Source: Nocardia pseudobrasiliensis NBRC 108224 (GTDB lineage: Bacteria > Actinomycetota > Actinomycetes > Mycobacteriales > Mycobacteriaceae). From it: 64,000 bases of DNA. The stretch covers positions 248,001 through 312,000 of the forward strand of contig NZ_BDBS01000010.1 of the NCBI RefSeq assembly GCF_001613105.1. Direction: 5' to 3'. Numbering within the stretch: the first letter of the stretch is position 1; the number at the start of each line of letters is the position of its first letter. The position numbers and the translations under genes were made by a program. A model generated the notes under the pieces. It was not told where the DNA came from. It made no database searches and was given only the letters and a program-made list of their open reading frames with translations. Shown piece after piece: positions 43,500 through 53,106 of this stretch.

Positions 43500-45392
43500 G
43501 TGGGAGTTCTTTCCCGGGTCGATACGCCCGAGGACCTGCGCCGGCTGGCGGTACCGGAATTGCACGAGCTGGCGGAGGAGATCCGCGAGTTCCTGGTCCG
43601 CAAAGTGGCGGTGACGGGCGGTCACCTGGGACCGAACCTGGGCGTGGTGGAGCTGACGATCGCGCTGCACCGCATCTTCGACTCCCCGGCCGACCCGATC
43701 ATCTTCGACACCGGCCACCAGGCCTACGTGCACAAGATCCTGACCGGCCGCAGGGACGAGTTCGACCGCCTGCGCAAACAGGGCGGCCTGTCCGGCTATC
43801 CGAGCCGCGCCGAGAGCCCGCACGACTGGGTCGAGTCCTCGCACGCCTCGGCCTCGCTGTCCTATGCCGACGGTCTGGCCAAGGCCTTCGCCCTCACCAA
43901 ACAGCGCCGCCACGTGGTGGCCGTGGTCGGAGACGGCGCGCTCACCGGCGGCATGTGCTGGGAGGCGCTGAACAATATCGCCGCCGGGCAGGATCGCTCG
44001 CTGATCGTGGTGGTCAACGACAACGGCCGCTCCTACTCGCCGACCATCGGCGGCCTGGCCGACCGGCTGACCGCGCTGCGCATGCAGCCCGCCTACGAGC
44101 AGGCCCTCGACGCCACCAAGCGCTTCGTGCAGAGCATTCCGCGTGTGGGGGGCTCGACATATTCGATGCTGCATGCGCTCAAGACGGGGATAAAGGACGC
44201 GGTCGCGCCGCAGGAGCTGTTCAGCGACCTCGGCATGAAATACGTCGGCCCGGTCGACGGACACGATCTCGTGGCCCTCGAGGCGGCGCTGCGGCGGGCC
44301 AAGGATTTCGGCGGGCCGGTCATCGTGCACACGGTCACCCAGAAGGGCCGCGGTTACGAACACGCCGAGAATCACGAGGCCGATCAGATGCATTCGATCG
44401 GGGTCATCGATCCCGAGACCGGCGAGCCGATGGGCGGCAGCTCGGTCGGCTGGACCTCGGTGTTCTCCGACGAGCTGATCCGCCAGGCCGAGCGGCGCGA
44501 CGATATCGTCGCCATCACCGCCGCCATGCCGGGCCCGACCGGACTCACCCCGTTCGGCGAGCGGTTCCCGGAGCGGATGTTCGATGTCGGCATCGCCGAA
44601 CAGCACGCCATGACCTCCGCCGCCGGATTGGCCCTGGGCGGACTGCATCCGGTGGTCGCGATCTATTCGACGTTCCTCAACCGCGCCTTCGATCAGCTGC
44701 TGATGGATGTGTCGCTGCTGAATCTGCCGGTCACCCTGGTGCTGGACCGGGCCGGTATCACCGGTGACGACGGCGCGAGCCACAACGGCATGTGGGATCT
44801 GTCGGTGCTGGGCATCGTGCCCGGCATCCGGGTCGCCGCGCCGCGTGACGCCGCCACGCTGCGTGAGGAATTGGCCGAGGCGCTGGCCGTATCCGACGGC
44901 CCGACCGCGCTGCGCTTCCCGAAAGGCGCGGTGGCCGAGGACATTACGGCCGTCGAGCGGCTCGACGGGGTGGATGTGCTGCGCATGCCCGAGGGCGGTT
45001 CGGCGCAGTCGGTGCGCGGCGACGTGCTGCTGCTCGCGGTCGGACCGATGGCGTCGACGGCGGTGCGGGCCGCGGGACTGCTTGCCGCCGAGGGTGTTTC
45101 GGTGACTGTGGTGGATCCGCGCTGGGTACTCCCGGTATCGGACACGATCGTCAAACTGGCCGAGAACTACCGGCTGGTGGTCACGGTCGAGGACGGCGGG
45201 CTGCACGGCGGCATCGGATCGACGGTCTCGGCGAAGCTGCGCGCGGCCGGACTGGACGTGCCGACCCGCGATCTCGGTGTGCCGCAACAGTTCCTGGACC
45301 ACGCCTCGCGCGGGCAGATCCATCAGGAGCTGGGGCTGACCGCCGGGGACATCGCCCGCCGCATCACCGGTTGGCTGGCCGGGAGCGTTTAG
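43500..45392 (+). CDS. dxs: 1-deoxy-D-xylulose-5-phosphate synthase
   Basis: A 630-residue thiamine-diphosphate enzyme that makes DXP from pyruvate and glyceraldehyde 3-phosphate, the first step of the MEP isoprenoid pathway. Motifs: [22 protein letters not shown] [25 protein letters not shown], ThDP motif [16 protein letters not shown]...[25 protein letters not shown] (catalytic Glu) and [15 protein letters not shown] 43500 follows AGAGGGAG; the longer frame crosses the SIMPL gene. Length is normal. Confidence 0.98.
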   Translation: MGVLSRVDTPEDLRRLAVPELHELAEEIREFLVRKVAVTGGHLGPNLGVVELTIALHRIFDSPADPIIFDTGHQAYVHKILTGRRDEFDRLRKQGGLSGYPSRAESPHDWVESSHASASLSYADGLAKAFALTKQRRHVVAVVGDGALTGGMCWEALNNIAAGQDRSLIVVVNDNGRSYSPTIGGLADRLTALRMQPAYEQALDATKRFVQSIPRVGGSTYSMLHALKTGIKDAVAPQELFSDLGMKYVGPVDGHDLVALEAALRRAKDFGGPVIVHTVTQKGRGYEHAENHEADQMHSIGVIDPETGEPMGGSSVGWTSVFSDELIRQAERRDDIVAITAAMPGPTGLTPFGERFPERMFDVGIAEQHAMTSAAGLALGGLHPVVAIYSTFLNRAFDQLLMDVSLLNLPVTLVLDRAGITGDDGASHNGMWDLSVLGIVPGIRVAAPRDAATLREELAEALAVSDGPTALRFPKGAVAEDITAVERLDGVDVLRMPEGGSAQSVRGDVLLLAVGPMASTAVRAAGLLAAEGVSVTVVDPRWVLPVSDTIVKLAENYRLVVTVEDGGLHGGIGSTVSAKLRAAGLDVPTRDLGVPQQFLDHASRGQIHQELGLTAGDIARRITGWLAGSV

Positions 45393-45413
45393 AGACTTTC
45401 TATCGATTCCTTA

Positions 45414-45429
45414 ACCGTTCTCGAACGGT
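45414..45429. terminator. Short inverted repeat after dxs
   Basis: ACCGTTC/GAACGGT, a perfect 7-bp stem with a two-base centre, 22 bp past the dxs stop, in a locally A/T-rich patch. It may be a weak terminator for dxs or an operator for the following secreted-protein gene. Confidence 0.45.
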
Positions 45430-45508
45430 CTTCCAGCACCGGGTCCATACCTTCGACGGCGTTCGACCGATGGACGAGTAATCGTCCCCGAGCGCAGGAG
45501 ATATTCCC

Positions 45509-45940
45509 ATGCCGCTGTTCACCGTTCGTCGTCTCGCCGTAGCCGGTCTCGCCGCGGGGGCGGCGCTGGCGCTGCCCGCCGTGGCGAATGCGCAGGCGCC
45601 GCTGCCGTCGGGTTCCGCTTCGTCGGGCCCGTCGATCGCCGGGCCGACCATCGTGGCGCCGGTCGCCCCCGGGCCGGGCCCCGCGCCCTCGGCCCCCGGA
45701 TCGGGCCCGGAGTTCACCGTGCCCGCACCCACCGCGCCCGGCGAGCCGGGCACCGTCGTGATCGTCACCCCCGACGGGCAGCGCGTGATCGGCGTACCCG
45801 CCCAGCCGCTTCCGCCGGGCGCGGTGGTGGGCGAGCCCGGCGAATGCCGGACCGTCACCGGTCAGGAGGCGCGGTTCTATCTCGAGCGCGCCGATGACGT
45901 CCGTCCCGATCAGACGCTTGTGATCTGCGCCCGCCCGTAG
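45509..45940 (+). CDS. Secreted Pro/Ala/Gly-rich protein
   Basis: A 143-residue protein with a clear Sec signal peptide ([20 protein letters not shown], cleavage probably after ANA near residue 28). A low-complexity Pro/Gly/Ala/Ser region to about residue 80 follows, then a small conserved-looking end with two cysteines ([11 protein letters not shown] and LVICARP) that could form a disulphide. No family recognised. GGAG precedes the ATG. It ends 22 bp before the response-regulator gene and could belong to that operon. Confidence 0.75.
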   Translation: MPLFTVRRLAVAGLAAGAALALPAVANAQAPLPSGSASSGPSIAGPTIVAPVAPGPGPAPSAPGSGPEFTVPAPTAPGEPGTVVIVTPDGQRVIGVPAQPLPPGAVVGEPGECRTVTGQEARFYLERADDVRPDQTLVICARP

Positions 45941-45962
45941 TCGCGTCGCTATCGTCGAAACC

Positions 45963-46652
45963 GTGACGAGCAGTCGAGTTCTGGTGGTCGACGACGATGC
46001 CCGCGTGCTGACCTCGGTCGCGCGCGGGCTGCGGCTGTCCGGCTTCGAGGTGGACACCGCCGCCGACGGAGCCACCGCCCTGGCGGCCATCGCCGCGGAC
46101 GCTCCCGCGGCGATGGTGCTGGATCTGAATATGCCGCGGCTGGACGGCGTGCAGGTGGTCACCGCGCTGCGGGCCCTGGGCAACGAGATCCCGATCTGTG
46201 TGCTCAGCGCCCGCTCGGAGGTGGTCGACCGGATCGGCGCGCTGGAGGCGGGCGCCGACGACTATCTGACCAAACCCTTCGATCTGGGCGAGTTGGCCGC
46301 CCGGCTGCGCGCCCTGCTGCGCCGCGTGCCCGCACCGGTGACCGATCCGGGCCGGACCGTGGTCGGACCGCTGACCGTCCTGCCCGGCGCCCGCCGCGCC
46401 TATATCGACGACCGGCCGCTGGATCTCACCAAACGCGAATTCGACCTGCTGGCCGCCCTGGCGGCATCGCCGGATCAGGTCTTCAGTCGCACGCAATTAC
46501 TGGACCGGGTGTGGGGCTACGACTTCCACACCCAGACGAAGGTGGTGGACGTATTCGTGGCCTATCTACGCCGAAAGATCGAAGCCACCGGCTGCCCTCG
46601 CCTCATCCACACCGTCCGCGGCGTCGGCTTCGTCCTGCGAGTCGAACCGTGA
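45963..46652 (+). CDS. prrA: OmpR/PhoB-family response regulator (PrrA-like)
   Basis: A 229-residue regulator: receiver domain with [20 protein letters not shown], phosphoacceptor Asp54 ([10 protein letters not shown]) and DDYLTKPF, then a winged-helix domain ([20 protein letters not shown] to [15 protein letters not shown]). Sequence and domain boundaries are close to M. tuberculosis PrrA. GTG start. The kinase gene overlaps it by 4 bp. The stimulus of PrrAB-type systems is incompletely known; links to respiration and redox are reported in mycobacteria. Confidence 0.9.
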   Translation: MTSSRVLVVDDDARVLTSVARGLRLSGFEVDTAADGATALAAIAADAPAAMVLDLNMPRLDGVQVVTALRALGNEIPICVLSARSEVVDRIGALEAGADDYLTKPFDLGELAARLRALLRRVPAPVTDPGRTVVGPLTVLPGARRAYIDDRPLDLTKREFDLLAALAASPDQVFSRTQLLDRVWGYDFHTQTKVVDVFVAYLRRKIEATGCPRLIHTVRGVGFVLRVEP

Positions 46653-47935
46653 GCCGCCTGTCCCTGCGCACCCGGGTGGCCTTCGCCAGCGCCGCCACCG
46701 CCGCCCTGGTCGTTACCGCCATGAGCGCGGTCTTCTTCGCACTGGCCCCCTCGACGTCCGACCAGCAGCTGGCCACCACGTTCCGATCCCTGCGCATCAC
46801 CGCCCCCGCCCCCTCGGCCCCCGACGCCCCGGGCCATCCCCCGACTCCGGTCCAGTCGATTCCCGCGCCGTCGCAGGTGTTCATGACATCCGGGCCGTCC
46901 GGGGTGGATGCCGTTCCCGCGGATACGGATCTGAGCTGGCCGGTGCCCGCGCAGGTCGGACACGGGGACACCGTGCTGGTGGCGGCCGCGGTGCCCAGGC
47001 AGGCGCTGGCCGATACCGTTGCGGCGCAGCGGACTCGGATCGTGGTGGTCGGCGCCGGGGCGATCGCGGTGGCCGCGGCGCTGGGCTGGCTGTTCGCGCA
47101 TCGGGCGGTATTACCGCTGCGTCGGTTGACGACCGCCACCAAAGAAGTGGGAACGCGGTTGTCCCTGGATGTTCCGCCGGAGGGGACCACCGAGACGGCC
47201 GAGTTGACCGCGGCCATGAATCAGATGCTCGAACGCATTGCCGACGAACGTCGCCATACCGCCGACGCATTGGCGGCGGCCCGGGATTTCGCGGCCACCT
47301 CGGCGCACGAATTGCGGACGCCACTCACCGCCATGCGTACCGATCTGCAGGTGCTGGCCACGATGGAGGTGCCCGAATCCGAGCGTCGGGAAATCCTCGG
47401 CGACGTACTGAACACTCAGCAGGCGGTCGAGGAGACCCTCGCCGCGCTGGAGCGACTGGCGTTGGGGGAGTTGACGACCGACGAGGATTTCGCCGAGGTC
47501 GATCTGGACGAACTCATCGATCAGGTCGTGGAGGACGCCCGCCGCAACCATCCCCAGATCGAGATCGAGACGAATATCGCCGAACCGCTGCGCATTCGGG
47601 GCCTGGCCGCGGGTCTGCGCAGCATCGTCGAGAACGCGGTCACCAATTCGGTGCGCCACGGCGCGGCCACCCGCGTCCGGGTCGACGCCCACGCGAGCGG
47701 CGATACGGTCGAACTGATCGTGGACGACGACGGCTGCGGTATACCGCCGCGGGACCGCGAGCGCGTCTTCGAACGGTTCACCCGCGGCGAGACCACCGCG
47801 GCGGGCAGCGGCCTGGGTTTGGCGCTGGTCGCCCAACAGGCCCGATTACACGGCGGCACAGTCTGCTTCGAGGACAGTCCTCGCGGCGGGGCGCGATTGC
47901 GCGTCACGCTCCGGCCCCGGGACCGCACTCGTTGA
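46649..47935 (+). CDS. prrB: Sensor histidine kinase (PrrB-like)
   Basis: A 428-residue kinase: TM1 ([20 protein letters not shown]), an extracytoplasmic Pro/Ala-rich sensor of about 100 residues, TM2 ([19 protein letters not shown]), HAMP, phosphoacceptor His220 in [20 protein letters not shown], and the ATP-binding domain (N box [15 protein letters not shown]1 [11 protein letters not shown]2 [13 protein letters not shown]). GTG overlaps the regulator stop. The gene ends inside a remnant of an enoyl-CoA hydratase gene, with the first codons of the remnant overlapping its stop. Confidence 0.9.
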   Translation: MSRLSLRTRVAFASAATAALVVTAMSAVFFALAPSTSDQQLATTFRSLRITAPAPSAPDAPGHPPTPVQSIPAPSQVFMTSGPSGVDAVPADTDLSWPVPAQVGHGDTVLVAAAVPRQALADTVAAQRTRIVVVGAGAIAVAAALGWLFAHRAVLPLRRLTTATKEVGTRLSLDVPPEGTTETAELTAAMNQMLERIADERRHTADALAAARDFAATSAHELRTPLTAMRTDLQVLATMEVPESERREILGDVLNTQQAVEETLAALERLALGELTTDEDFAEVDLDELIDQVVEDARRNHPQIEIETNIAEPLRIRGLAAGLRSIVENAVTNSVRHGAATRVRVDAHASGDTVELIVDDDGCGIPPRDRERVFERFTRGETTAAGSGLGLALVAQQARLHGGTVCFEDSPRGGARLRVTLRPRDRTR

Positions 47936-48164
47936 GAAACTACGTCCGCAGGTCGCGCTGATCACGCTCAACCGCCCCGAGCGCATGAACGCCATGGCCC
48001 ACCCGCGTTCTCGGCCATACAGGTAGGTGCCGCGAGGCTTGGTCACAGGTCCTACGTCGGGAGCCGATCGGCCCTCTCGGCTGTATGTCCGCCTCACCAC
48101 CGAGAACTTCGACGAGGCCATCCGGACCCGACGCGACCGGCGGCCACCGGTTTTCGAGGACTGA
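47934..48164 (+). pseudogene. Enoyl-CoA hydratase remnant (internal deletion)
   Basis: In one frame, [20 protein letters not shown] (47934-47995) is the typical first strand of an enoyl-CoA hydratase/isomerase. After a TAG at 48024, the same frame resumes and ends RLTTENFDEAIRTRRDRRPP then VFED and a stop at 48162-48164, which is a typical C-terminus of this family. The roughly 200 central residues with the oxyanion hole and active site are missing. The N-terminus is cut by the end of the kinase gene. The product cannot be active. Confidence 0.72.
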
Positions 48165-48175
48165 GCGCCGCCCGG

Positions 48176-49450
48176 TCAGGCCGGTGCCGGGAACAGGGCC
48201 TCCGCCAAACGCGGCACCGCCAGCTCGCGCTGCCAGGGTCGCGCGCCGCCCGATTTCAGGAAGTCATCGATGGCCTGATTCGGGTCTTCCGGTCTGGCGC
48301 CGGAACGGAATTCGGGCAGACCGTCCCAGCACAGGCGGCGGACGAGATCGGGGGTGAGCAGATTTTCGACCGGGATGGTGTGCTCGGCCGACAGGTCGGC
48401 CATCGCGCCGCGCGCGGCGGACAGGCGGGCGGCGGCCTCCGGATCGCGGCGCTCCCAGCGGTTGACCGGGGGCGGGCCGTCGTAGGGCTGGGTGAGGGTG
48501 GGCAGCTGGGGATCCGACAGGGCGCGAGCGCGTTCCACCGCGCCGAGCCACTCCCGCGAGTACCGGCGCTGACGAGGACCGCCGAACACCGGCAGGGCCC
48601 GCAACTGCGCCACCGATTTCGGATCCGCCTCGGCGGCCGCGATGATCGCCGAATCCGGCAGGATGCGGGCCGGGGCCACATCGCGGCTGCGGGCCAATTG
48701 ATCGCGGGTCGACCACAATTCGCGCACGATCGCCAGCTGGCGGGTGCGGCGCAGGGTGTGGATGCCGGAGGTGCGCCGCCAGCGCTCGGCCTTCGGCGGT
48801 CCCGGTTCGGTGGTGCGCACATGCTCGAATTCCTGTGCCGCCCAGTCGGTTTTACCCTGTTCTGCCAGCGCCTCGGCGACCGCGTCGCGCAGCTCCAGCA
48901 GTAACTCCACGTCCAGCGCCGCGTAATTGAGCCAATCCGCGGGTAGCGGCCGGGTGGACCAGTCGGCCGCCCCGTGACCTTTGCGCAGCTCGCGACCCAG
49001 TAGCCGCTCGACCATCGCCGCCAGGCCCACACGCTCGAAACCGGCCAGCCGCCCGCCCAATTCGGTGTCGAACAGCGCCGCCGGTCGCAAACCGAGCTCG
49101 GCCAGGCCGGGCAGGTCCTGGTCGGCCGAATGCAGCACCCACTCCAGATCGTTGATGACCCGCGCCAGCGGCGTCAGCCCGCCGTCCACCGGGATGGGGT
49201 CGATGAGGAAGGTGCCCGAACCCTTGCGCCGCAACTGGATCAGATAGGCGCGATTGGAATAGCGGAAACCCGAGGCGCGCTCTGCGTCGACAGCGAGAGG
49301 ACCGCTGCCCGCGGCCAGCCGTGCGGCGGCGTCGGCGATATCCGCCTCGGTGTCCAGCACCGGCGGCACGCCATCGGCGGGTGCCAGCAGGGGGACGGCG
49401 GTGGCATTCCCCGCAACCCCACCCGGGTAATTCTCGGACTCGTCTGGCAT
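48176..49450 (-). CDS. Ribonuclease D-like 3'-5' exonuclease with HRDC domain
   Basis: A 424-residue exoribonuclease. The DEDD domain spans about residues 30-210: LAVDAERASGFRYSNRAYLI (first acidic pair D-E), WVLHSADQDLPGL, and DWLNYAALDVELLLELRD. HRDC-type helices follow (LRRTRQLAIVRELWSTRDQL, about 240-320). ATG 49450 is used rather than the longer frame to 49576. Matches Rv2681 in place beside dxs and DUF3000. Expected to trim structured RNA. Confidence 0.9.
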   Translation of the reverse strand: MPDESENYPGGVAGNATAVPLLAPADGVPPVLDTEADIADAAARLAAGSGPLAVDAERASGFRYSNRAYLIQLRRKGSGTFLIDPIPVDGGLTPLARVINDLEWVLHSADQDLPGLAELGLRPAALFDTELGGRLAGFERVGLAAMVERLLGRELRKGHGAADWSTRPLPADWLNYAALDVELLLELRDAVAEALAEQGKTDWAAQEFEHVRTTEPGPPKAERWRRTSGIHTLRRTRQLAIVRELWSTRDQLARSRDVAPARILPDSAIIAAAEADPKSVAQLRALPVFGGPRQRRYSREWLGAVERARALSDPQLPTLTQPYDGPPPVNRWERRDPEAAARLSAARGAMADLSAEHTIPVENLLTPDLVRRLCWDGLPEFRSGARPEDPNQAIDDFLKSGGARPWQRELAVPRLAEALFPAPA

Positions 49451-49472
49451 AGCCCAGAACTTTACGTTGCGG

Positions 49473-50111
49473 TCAGAACCGGTCGTCGGCAATCTGCGGA
49501 CGCGGCCGCAAATGAGTAATGCCGGCGGGCGGCAAACCCGCCGCATAGGCCAGAACTTCGCAGAATGCTTCCACATGCGGTCCGAGACTCGTCGAGCCCA
49601 CTGTCCACGAGGCCCGCAGCTCGAGCTGATAGGCGCGCGGCGGTCCGGCGATATCGCCGTAGCGGACCGAACTGGTCGAGGTCACGGTCCCGCCCAGCGC
49701 GGTGAAGGGTTCCCCCCGCGATTCCAGCGCGTCCACCAGCCAGCTCCACGCGACCTCCGGTAGTAGCGGATCACCGGCGAGCGCGGCATCGATATCGGCC
49801 TGGATATAGGCGACGAGCCGGAACACGCCGTGCCACGCCTCGTGCCCATTGGGATCATGCAACAGGATCAGCCGCCCGAACGCGTCCCCATCCGAATCCA
49901 CCGGAATCACATTCGTATCCGGGTGTTTCACCTCGGCGCCGATGGCATAGGAATACGGAGCCAGGCGTTGCGGAGGCCGGATCGGTGCGAGCTCGATCCG
50001 GGGGTGCACGGATGCGGTGCCCATCGCATCGACCGCAGCGCGAAACTGGGCGGGTTCGCTGTCGGGGCCCGGGGTCGGTGCGGCGCCGTCGCGGAAGTCG
50101 AGCGGTGTCAC
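49473..50111 (-). CDS. DUF3000 protein
   Basis: A 212-residue protein of the actinobacterial DUF3000 family (Rv2680-like): IELAPIRPPQRLAPYSYAIG, GRLILLHDPNGHEAWHGVFR, TSTSSVRYGDIAGPPRAYQL and VEAFCEVLAYAAGLPPAGI. GTG start at 50111. The RNase D gene follows after 22 bp, so they form an operon. Function unknown. Confidence 0.9.
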   Translation of the reverse strand: MTPLDFRDGAAPTPGPDSEPAQFRAAVDAMGTASVHPRIELAPIRPPQRLAPYSYAIGAEVKHPDTNVIPVDSDGDAFGRLILLHDPNGHEAWHGVFRLVAYIQADIDAALAGDPLLPEVAWSWLVDALESRGEPFTALGGTVTSTSSVRYGDIAGPPRAYQLELRASWTVGSTSLGPHVEAFCEVLAYAAGLPPAGITHLRPRPQIADDRF

Positions 50112-50173
50112 GCTTGTGAACCTAAACCCGAACGGCGTCCGACAGTCGGAGGCGCGCTGTGTTTAATTGCCTT

Positions 50174-50262
50174 CGCTTCGCTCCGGCGCGTGTTCGCGGC
50201 CCTGAGTCGCTGTGTCTTTGGCGCCTCCGCTTCGCTCCGGCGCGTGTTCGCGGCCCTGAGTC
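50174..50262 (+). repeat. Two 35-bp direct repeats
   Basis: CGCTTCGCTCCGGCGCGTGT and the following bases through CCCTGAGTC occur identically at 50174-50208 and 50228-50262, separated by 19 bp. The repeat unit contains GCTTCGCTCCGGCGCG, which I associate with interspersed extragenic repeats in Nocardia-type genomes. Only two copies are present here. Confidence 0.85.
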
Positions 50263-50324
50263 CCGTCGTTCAGCGCTCGAGACTCGTGCTTCGCACATGC
50301 GCTTCGAGCGCTGAACGACGGGAC
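50260..50324. repeat. Perfect 21-bp inverted repeat
   Basis: GTCCCGTCGTTCAGCGCTCG plus A (50260-50280) is followed after 23 bp by its exact reverse complement (50304-50324). The loop itself contains GTGCTTCGCAC. GGCCGCGAAC after the right arm also matches the reverse complement of GTTCGCGGCC in the direct repeat to the left, so the whole cluster can fold into a long REP/BIME-like structure. Confidence 0.85.
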
Positions 50325-50545
50325 GGCCGCGAACGGTCGGTCGTCGGGCTCCCTCCGTTGTGGTCGGGTTGGGGGTGGATGTTTGCGTATCTGGTGTTGG
50401 GGATGGGCGATCAATGGGCGTTGTCGGAGGTCTGATGCGCTTTCGGTTGATGGTGTGGGTGCGGGTCTCGGTTGTGGTGTGGGTCACATGGTCTTGTGGG
50501 TGGGGGCGCTGGGCGGTGGTCTTGGTTTCTCCGGGGCGACATACG

Positions 50546-51622
50546 ATGGCCGGGATGAGTACGTCTTCGCGCCGCCGGTTGTCCGATGCGCCGTTCCTCG
50601 CTGCCGCCACCGGTGGTGTGCCGAGTCGGCGTCCTGTGTGGTTCATGCGGCAGGCCGGGCGGTCGCTGCCGGAATATCGGGAGTTGCGGGCCGGGGTCGG
50701 GATGTTGGAGTCCTGTTTCGATCCCGAACTGGTGTGTGAGATCACATTGCAGCCGATTCGGCGGCATGGCGTGGATGCGGCGATTCTGTTCTCCGACATC
50801 GTGGTTCCGCTCAAGGCCGCGGGGATCGACCTCGACATCGTGGCGGGGGTCGGGCCGGTGGTGGCGCAGCCGGTGCGGACGGTCGCCGATGTGCGGGCCC
50901 TGCCGCGGCTGCGGGCCGAGGAAGTCGGCGCGGTCGCGGACGGGGTTCGGCTGCTCGTCAAGGAGTTGGGGGACACGCCGCTCATCGGATTCGCCGGGGC
51001 CCCATTCACTCTCGCCTCATATCTGGTCGAGGGCGGCCCGAGCCGCCATCACGAGCGCACCAAGGCGATGATGCTCGGCGATCCCGAGACCTGGCACGCC
51101 CTGCTCGGCGCGCTCACCGATATCGCGATCGAATTCCTGCGGGCCCAGTTGGCCGCGGGCGTGGACGCCATCCAGCTGTTCGACTCCTGGGCCGGTGCGC
51201 TGTCGCTGGCCCAGTACCGTGAATACGTACTGCCGCATTCGGAGCGGGTGTTCGCTGAACTGGCCGACGCGGGCGTGCCGCGCATCCACTTCGGCGTCGG
51301 CACCGGCGAACTGCTGGGTGCGATGGGCGAGGCGGGCGCCGATGTGGTCGGCGTCGACTGGCGGGTGCCGCTGACCGAGGCCGTGCGCCGTGTCGGACCC
51401 GGAAAGGTGTTGCAGGGCAACCTCGATCCGGCCACCTTCTTCGCGGGATCCGAGGTCGTCGAACGCGAGGTGCGCCGCATCGCCCACGAGGCCGACGAGG
51501 CCCTGGCCCTGGGCGCGCGCGGCCATATCTTCAACCTCGGCCACGGCGTACTGCCCGATACCGATCCCGGCGTGATCACCGCCACGGTCGAGCTGATCCA
51601 CAGCCTGCCGATGCCGCTGTAG
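50546..51622 (+). CDS. hemE: Uroporphyrinogen decarboxylase
   Basis: A 358-residue enzyme that decarboxylates uroporphyrinogen III to coproporphyrinogen III. Signature 1 is [20 protein letters not shown] near residue 30; others are [59 protein letters not shown] and [16 protein letters not shown] 50546 has GGGG upstream; ATG 50555 three codons on is equally plausible. The first gene of a haem cluster with cgoX and chdC. Confidence 0.96.
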   Translation: MAGMSTSSRRRLSDAPFLAAATGGVPSRRPVWFMRQAGRSLPEYRELRAGVGMLESCFDPELVCEITLQPIRRHGVDAAILFSDIVVPLKAAGIDLDIVAGVGPVVAQPVRTVADVRALPRLRAEEVGAVADGVRLLVKELGDTPLIGFAGAPFTLASYLVEGGPSRHHERTKAMMLGDPETWHALLGALTDIAIEFLRAQLAAGVDAIQLFDSWAGALSLAQYREYVLPHSERVFAELADAGVPRIHFGVGTGELLGAMGEAGADVVGVDWRVPLTEAVRRVGPGKVLQGNLDPATFFAGSEVVEREVRRIAHEADEALALGARGHIFNLGHGVLPDTDPGVITATVELIHSLPMPL

Positions 51623-51699
51623 TCGTTTCCGCCGACGACCGGCCGGATCAGGTCCGGGAGTAGGTTGCTTCCCAGGATGCTCGGAACGAGGAGTGGTTG

Positions 51700-53046
51700 A
51701 TGCGGGTCGCGGTGGTCGGTGGGGGGATCAGCGGGCTGGTGGCGGCGTATCGGTTGCGGACGGCGCTGGGCGAGGCGCTCGAGCTGACGCTCGTAGAACG
51801 GTCCGAGCGAGTCGGCGGAATCCTGTACACCGGCGAGATCGACGGGGAGCCGGTGGATCTGGGCGCCGAGGCCTTCGTCGGCAGGCGACCCGAAATCCCG
51901 GCGCTGCTGCGCGAATTGGGCCTCGAGGAACAGTTGGTCTTCCCCGCGGGACTGCGCCCGCTGATCTGGTCGCGGGGGACCGCGCATCCACTGCCCGAAC
52001 GCACACTGATGGGTATTCCGGCCGGACCGGACGCCGTCGCCGGACTGGTCGACGAGGCCACGCTGGCGCGGATCGCCGACGAACCGAGCCGCCCGCTGCG
52101 CTGGGAGCGAGGCGACGATGTATCGGTCGGCACGCTGGTGGCCGAGCGATTCGGCGAGCAGGTCGTGCGCCGCAGCGTCGACCCGCTGCTGGGCGGGGTG
52201 TACGCGGGCCTCGCGGACACGATCGGTGTCCGCGCCGCGCTGCCCACCCTGGCGGCCGCGCTCGACGCGGGCGCGCCGAATCTGTCGAAGGCCGTCGCGG
52301 ACGCACTGCCCCCGCCGTCGACGACCCCGGTATTCGGCGGAATCCGCGACGGATACCGCGCGCTGCTGAACGCACTGCTAGACGTCGCCGCACCGAAACT
52401 CGAAACCGCCACGGCCGCAACGACGCTGGAACGCACCGCGCGAGGCTGGCGCCTGGAGCCGATCGGCGAGGTCGACGCGGTGATCCTCGCCACGCCCGCG
52501 CCGGTGACCGCGCGACTGCTGCGAGTGGCCGCACCCGATGCCGCCCGGGCCGCCGCCGGGATCGAACTGTCCTCCTCCGCCCTGGTGGCCCTGGCCCTGC
52601 CCGCCGACACCCCTCTGCCGGACAACTCCGGCATCCTGGTCGCCACCGGAGAACCGTTGCGCGCCAAGGCCTTCACGCTGTCCAGCCGCAAATGGACCCA
52701 TCTCGCCCAGCGTGATGTCGCCCTGGTGCGTGCCTCGTTCGGCCGCTTCGGCGACGACGCCCCGCTGTCGTGGACCGACACCGACCTGATCGCGGCCGCC
52801 ACCGGGGATTTGGCCACCGTCACCGGTTTGAGCCCCCGACCGCTGACCGCTCTGGTCCAGCGCTGGCCCGGTGGCCTTCCCCAATACGCGCCCGGCCACC
52901 TCGATCGCATCGCCGCGATCGAGGCTTCGGTGGCCGAACTACCGCGGCTCGCCGTCGCGGGCGCGTACCTGCACGGGGTCGGCGTACCCGCCTGCGCCGC
53001 CTCCGGAACGACCGCCGCACAACGGATTCTGAGCGAAGCGAGCTGA
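51700..53046 (+). CDS. cgoX: Coproporphyrinogen III oxidase (HemG/HemY type)
   Basis: A 448-residue FAD enzyme. The dinucleotide-binding motif is VAVVGGGISGLVAAYRL at residues 3-19, with ERSERVGGILYTGEIDGEPV and DLGAEAFVGRRPEIPALLRE following, and the C-terminal LPRLAVAGAYLHGVGVPAC holds the FAD-closing segment. In actinobacteria this enzyme oxidises coproporphyrinogen to coproporphyrin in the coproporphyrin-dependent pathway. ATG 51700 has GGAG seven bases upstream; a TTG one codon earlier is not needed. A chdC gene follows. Confidence 0.94.
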   Translation: MRVAVVGGGISGLVAAYRLRTALGEALELTLVERSERVGGILYTGEIDGEPVDLGAEAFVGRRPEIPALLRELGLEEQLVFPAGLRPLIWSRGTAHPLPERTLMGIPAGPDAVAGLVDEATLARIADEPSRPLRWERGDDVSVGTLVAERFGEQVVRRSVDPLLGGVYAGLADTIGVRAALPTLAAALDAGAPNLSKAVADALPPPSTTPVFGGIRDGYRALLNALLDVAAPKLETATAATTLERTARGWRLEPIGEVDAVILATPAPVTARLLRVAAPDAARAAAGIELSSSALVALALPADTPLPDNSGILVATGEPLRAKAFTLSSRKWTHLAQRDVALVRASFGRFGDDAPLSWTDTDLIAAATGDLATVTGLSPRPLTALVQRWPGGLPQYAPGHLDRIAAIEASVAELPRLAVAGAYLHGVGVPACAASGTTAAQRILSEAS

Positions 53047-53106
53047 GGACCCGCGATACGGGGAGCGGCTGTGCGCCCCGCGCGGCGTGAGTGGCACGAT
53101 GGTGAC

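Larger units (their letters stand above)
50112..50545. other. Repeat-bearing intergenic region between DUF3000 and hemE
   Basis: 434 bp. The left part (50150-50330) is a cluster of direct and inverted repeats. The right part (50350-50540) is strongly G/T-rich on the plus strand with few A or C, unlike the flanking genes. Frames that cross it show no protein-like sequence. In mycobacteria echA15 occupies this position; nothing of it is seen here. Confidence 0.6.

Noticed and set aside
43392..45323. 643-codon minus-strand frame opposite dxs
   Set aside because: Shadow of dxs; no protein-like motifs.
50174..50262. Possible CRISPR array
   Set aside because: Only two 35-bp repeats with a 19-bp gap, no further units and no cas genes; fits an extragenic repeat better.
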